Assembly: GCA_029582165.1 (NCBI GenBank) | Contig: CM055872.1 | Location: forward strand, 31,098,761 to 31,162,760 | Source of the DNA: Portulaca oleracea | Taxonomy: Eukaryota; Streptophyta; Magnoliopsida; Caryophyllales; Portulacaceae | Length of the DNA stretch: 64,000 nucleotides | Direction of reading: 5' to 3' | Made by a program: the position numbers and the translations under genes | Notes under the pieces: model-generated | The model's input: only the letters and a program-made list of their open reading frames with translations | Databases searched by the model: none | Told to the model about the DNA's origin: nothing | Shown: one piece after another, positions 60,676-64,000 of the stretch | Position numbering within the stretch: the stretch's first letter is position 1 | Layout: each line of letters starts with the position of its first letter

Positions 60676-63600
60676 CTAGCTCCCCCTCAACTGGTCATCA
60701 AGTTGCAACATGCCAAGCTCCCTTCTGTTGGTGAGGAATTGTTCGGTGGGAAGGGTCTTGGTGAAGATGTCTGCCAGTTGTTGATGAGTAGGGACAAAGT
60801 CCAGAGTGATATGACCTTTGTCTACATGATCTCTTATAAAATGATGTCGTACTTCAATGTGCTTGGTACGGGAATGTTGTACTGGATTCTTAGTGATTTT
60901 AATGGCACTTTGATTATCACACTTGATTGGAATATTGGAGGAATCTATCCCAGTGTCCTTTATTTGATGTTTAATCCACAAAAGTTGTGCACAACACGCG
61001 CCAGCTGCTATGTACTCAGCTTCTGCTGTGGAAAGGGCAACAACATTTTGCTTCTTTGATGGCCAGGATATCAATGATAATCCTAGCATTTGGCATCATC
61101 CAGAGGTGCTTTTTCGGTCAGTTCTAGAGCCAACAAAATCTGCGTTTGTATAACCAATGAGATGAAGGGGGTTGTTGCTGGGGTACCATAGTCCAATGTC
61201 CTTGGTACCTGTAAGATATCTCAAAATCCTTTTGACCGGAATCAAGTGAGATTCTTTAGGAGCGCTTTGAAATCGAGCACACAAGCATACACTGAACATG
61301 ATATCAGCACGACTAGATACTAAGTAAAGTAGAGATCCTATCATACCTCTGTAGATTTTATCAGGAATGTCCTTACCATTATGATCATGATCAAGTTTTA
61401 GAGTGGAGGACATTGGGGTGCTGCAGTGCTTGGCATTTTCAAGACCATATTTCTTTAAGAGCTCTTTCACATACTTACTCTGATTGCTGAAGATGCCATC
61501 TTCATTTGGTTTGATTTGTAAGCCATGAAAGAAGTTAAGTTCTCATACTAGGCTCATCTCTAACTCTTTGCTCATAAGATCAAAGAAGTCCTTCACTAGA
61601 TTTTCATTAATAGCACCGAAAATAATGTCATCTACATAAACTTGAATTATAGTGGAATCCTGACTTGTGATTTTGATGAACAGTGTTTTGTCTACGAGGC
61701 CTCTTGTGAATCCATTTCTCAGAAGAAAGGAGCTTAATCTCTCTGTAACGCCCCAACCCCTCCCGAGCCGCGGACATTACAGATGGTATCAGAGCCGACC
61801 CGCGACCGTGAGCTGCGCTAGTGGACGGGAGAGCCATGGGCAGTCACCTAGCGGGGCAAAGATTCTGAATTGGATTGTGGCACAACGAGGACGTTTTGCG
61901 CTTAAGTGGGGGTGATTGTAATACCCCGGGTATGTGGTTAAAGTGTGGCTTAAAAGGATTGAAATGACTACTCATATCACCAAAGCGTTACACTCTCGTA
62001 CCAAGCTCTAGGAGCTTGTTTGAGCCCATAAAGGGCCTTCTGAAGCTTGCAGACATGAGTTTCTGGATCTTGTTGTTCGAATCCTGGAGGTTGTTCAACA
62101 TAGACTTCTTCTTTTAGATGTCCATTTAGGAAGGCACTCTTGACATCCATTTGGTAGAGCTTCATGTAGGTTGATAAAGCGTAGGCAAGAAGTATCTGAA
62201 TGGCCTCTAGTCTTGCAACTGGGGCAAAGGTTTCTTCGTAGTCAATGCCTTCTTCTTGGTTGTACTCTTTGGCGACTAGTCTGGCCTTGTTTCTTATGAC
62301 AGTGCCATGTTCATCTAGTTTGTTGCGGTAGACCCATTTTACACCAATGACTGGATTGTGTTCTGGTCTTGCGACAAGTTTCCAGACTATATTATGCTCG
62401 AACTGATTTAGCTCTTCTTGCTTGGCAAGGATCTAGTCGATGTCCTCTAGGTTCAATCTGTGAAACAAATGCATGAAAAGCACAAAAGTTTCTAAGAGAA
62501 GATCGAGTTCTAATACCTGTGTCCAAACCTGAAAGGAGGTTATCGGCTGGATGAGGAGGTTTGAACCTGAAGGTCCTTGAGGAGTCCTCAGTGGTTGTTT
62601 GTACTGTATCAGCATTTTGAGGATTTTCTGTTGGTGAAGGTCCTTGTTCTTCATTGTCTGCTTCCTCCTGCTCTGAGTTTAGTTGTGTGGGATCTTCTGG
62701 AGGAGTTTCTTCATTTTGTGGAGGAGGACCTTGCCGAAATATGCAGGGGATGTCCTCATCATCATCATCTTGATGGATTTGGAATTTGATGGAGGACCTT
62801 TCTGTAGTAGTGGTGGAAGTTTCATCGAAGACAACATGAATGGATTCTTCCACTTTTTTGGATGCTTTGATATAAACTCTATGGGCCTTGCTAGATAAGG
62901 AATATCCTACTAGGATTCCTTCTTCACTTCTTGGTTCAAATTTGCTTAATGCCTTTTTGCCATTGTGATGGACGAAGCATTTGCATCCAATTGCCTTGAG
63001 GTGAGCTACATTTGGCGTCTTGCCTTTAAATAGCTCATATGGTGTTTTCTTCATGAAGGACATGGTATATCTATTGAGAATATAATTGGAAGCATTTATA
63101 ATTTCAGCCCAAAGAAAGAGGGGTAGATCATTCTCACAGATGATTATTCTGGCCATGTTCTCGAGTGTGCTGTTCTTCCTTTCAACTACACCATTTTGTT
63201 GAGGTGTCCTTGGGGCAGAGAAATTGTGCGTAACACCTTGATCACAGAATTTTCCAAAATTGATCTTGATTGTCAAATTCCTTTCCATGATCTGTCCTTA
63301 TGGACACTAGGCTGAGTCCTGTAAGGACCTTAAGTTGTCTGTACAGCTTCTCAAACTCGGGATAAGCTTCTGTCTTATTCTTTAAAAACAAAACCCAGGT
63401 AAATCTTGAAAAATCATCAACAATGACTAGTATGTATGAATGTCCTCCTAGGCTCTTGTAGGGTATTGGTCCGCAAAGTTCCATATGCAGCAGTTCTAAG
63501 CATCTAGAGGTGACTACTTGAGTCAGAGGTTTAAAGGAGGTTCTGGTCTGTTTATCTCTAGTGCAAGCGACACATACTTTGTCACAAATGTAATTTTGTG

Positions 63601-63976
63601 AAGGTAGTCCTCTAACTAAACCTAGGTGTTTCAGTTTCTGAAGGGTTTTCATGCTGACATGTCCTAGTCTACGGTGCCATAACCAGGTTTCATCTGATGC
63701 AACTCTAAGGCATGTAAAGTCATTGGTCATAGGATCACTAAGATCAATAACGTACACATTGTTCATCCGATGACCTCTAAGGACTATTTCATGAGACTCT
63801 TTCTCTACAACACAGGAATTTTTATTGAACCAAACTTTAAATCCTCTATCACAAAACTGAGAAATGCTTAACAGATTATACTCTAAACCTTCTACAAAAT
63901 ATACATCATTTACAATAGGTTGAATCCTTACCAACCTTGCCGACTCCAAGGATCCTCCTTTGGCTTTTGTCTCCAA
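60676..63976 (-). pseudogene. Sirevirus pol: integrase, reverse transcriptase, RNase H
   Basis: From 63976 downward: end of protease (DVYFVEGLEYNLLSISQFCD), pre-integrase zinc region (LWHRRLGHVSMKTLQ, CVACTRDKQ), integrase core (HMELCGPIP, RTDHGKEFDN, PRTPQQNGVVERKN), an acidic linker, RT start near 62400-62250, [20 protein letters not shown] and [14 protein letters not shown] near 62000, then the 249-bp insertion. RT resumes with VYVDDIIF near 61635, and RNase H has LSTAEAEYIAAGACCAQLLW near 61035. In place of the usual ELCGP the integrase has the same acidic start HMELCG. Damage: frameshifts near 63260, 62450 and 62170, in-frame TGA at 61096-61098, and the insertion at 61744-61992. The final stop is at 60676. 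Confidence 0.9.
61744..61992 (+). mobile_element. TRIM-like miniature LTR element in the Sirevirus RT
   Basis: This 249-bp insertion has a 5-bp target duplication CTCTC (61739-61743, 61993-61997). Left end TGTAACGCCCC...GGACATTACA (38 bp) is followed by TGGTATCAGAGCC, an initiator-tRNA-Met primer-binding site. The right end (76 bp, TGTAATACCCCGG...GCGTTACA) is preceded by a purine tract AAGTGGGGGTGAT. So it has all the cis sites of an LTR retrotransposon and no coding capacity, as in TRIM or SMART elements. The two terminal segments agree only at their ends and differ in length, unlike normal LTRs. Removal would restore the RT frame between AWYE and RLSSFLL. Confidence 0.78.
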
Positions 63977-64000
63977 ACGTTACCTTTCCACCTTTATTGT

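Larger units (their letters stand above)
57773..64000 (-). mobile_element. Sirevirus-type Ty1/copia element (5' part outside window)
   Basis: In transcription order it shows pol (63976 to 60676), an extra ORF (60113 to 58923) and the 3' LTR (58670 to 57773). The 5' LTR and gag lie beyond 64000. Sirevirus signs are the extra ORF after pol, repeated purine tracts of the form AAAAAGGGGGAGAT (complements at 58671 and 58832, related ones near 60655 and 60680), and an LTR end with CCTAGAAGGGGGTGAATAGG. Pol carries a few frameshifts, a stop and a small insertion, so it is inactive but not old. Confidence 0.85.

Noticed and set aside
1..64000. tRNA or rRNA genes
   Set aside because: No cloverleaf or rRNA core was recognised; tRNA-like strings such as TGGTATCAGAGCC are primer-binding sites next to LTRs. 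A covariance-model scan would be needed to exclude weak cases.

Overview
This window is plant nuclear DNA, most likely from a eudicot. It is AT-rich, its genes are split by GT-AG introns, and about nine tenths of it is transposable elements of nearly every plant class, many nested in one another. I see one host gene (a bHLH transcription factor) and no rRNA, tRNA or bacterial-type features. The species cannot be named from the sequence.

Layout. 1-831: end of an LTR-like repeat. 1159-12378: a degenerate but structurally complete LINE (L1-type non-LTR retrotransposon) with a 14-bp target duplication. It is split by a Ty3/gypsy element (5189-10219, target duplication CCCGG) and by a hAT-like MITE (11782-12262). 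12570-20789: a decayed FAR1/MULE-transposase-like gene (13764-19491). Its introns hold about 50 copies of a TGCTCAT repeat, it is hit by CACTA-like, Mutator-like and hAT-like MITEs, and it is flanked on both sides by tandem Helitron-end-like units. 20790-25886: LTR-like DNA with a minisatellite, plus a copia LTR and leader that carry a palindrome array. 25887-34340: a complete but mutated Ty1/copia element on the minus strand (copia 1, target duplication CTTAT). 34346-35747: a further LTR-like piece.

35748-50707: a second, heavily decayed copy of the same copia family on the plus strand (copia 2). Its primer-binding site was hit by a 6.5-kb Mutator-like element (MULE, 35856-42350) with 139-bp terminal inverted repeats. 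The MULE carries a broken mudrA-type transposase gene and, convergent with it, an intact 185-codon gene for a GRF-type zinc-finger protein. The right LTR of copia 2 was hit at its TATA box by another hAT-like MITE. 51183-57199: the bHLH gene (minus strand, five exons, 252 codons). Its last intron was swollen to about 3.8 kb by Helitron and Stowaway-type insertions. 57773-64000: a Sirevirus-type copia element (minus strand, 5' end outside the window) with an extra ORF after pol; its RT is interrupted by a 249-bp TRIM-like insertion.

The strongest candidates for something undescribed are the GRF zinc-finger gene in the mudrB position of the MULE, the dyad-symmetric motif arrays in three different LTR-element contexts (one lies just upstream of a TATA box in U3, changes copy number between sister LTRs and shows paired arm changes), and the TGCTCAT repeats confined to the introns and 3' part of the FAR1-like gene.
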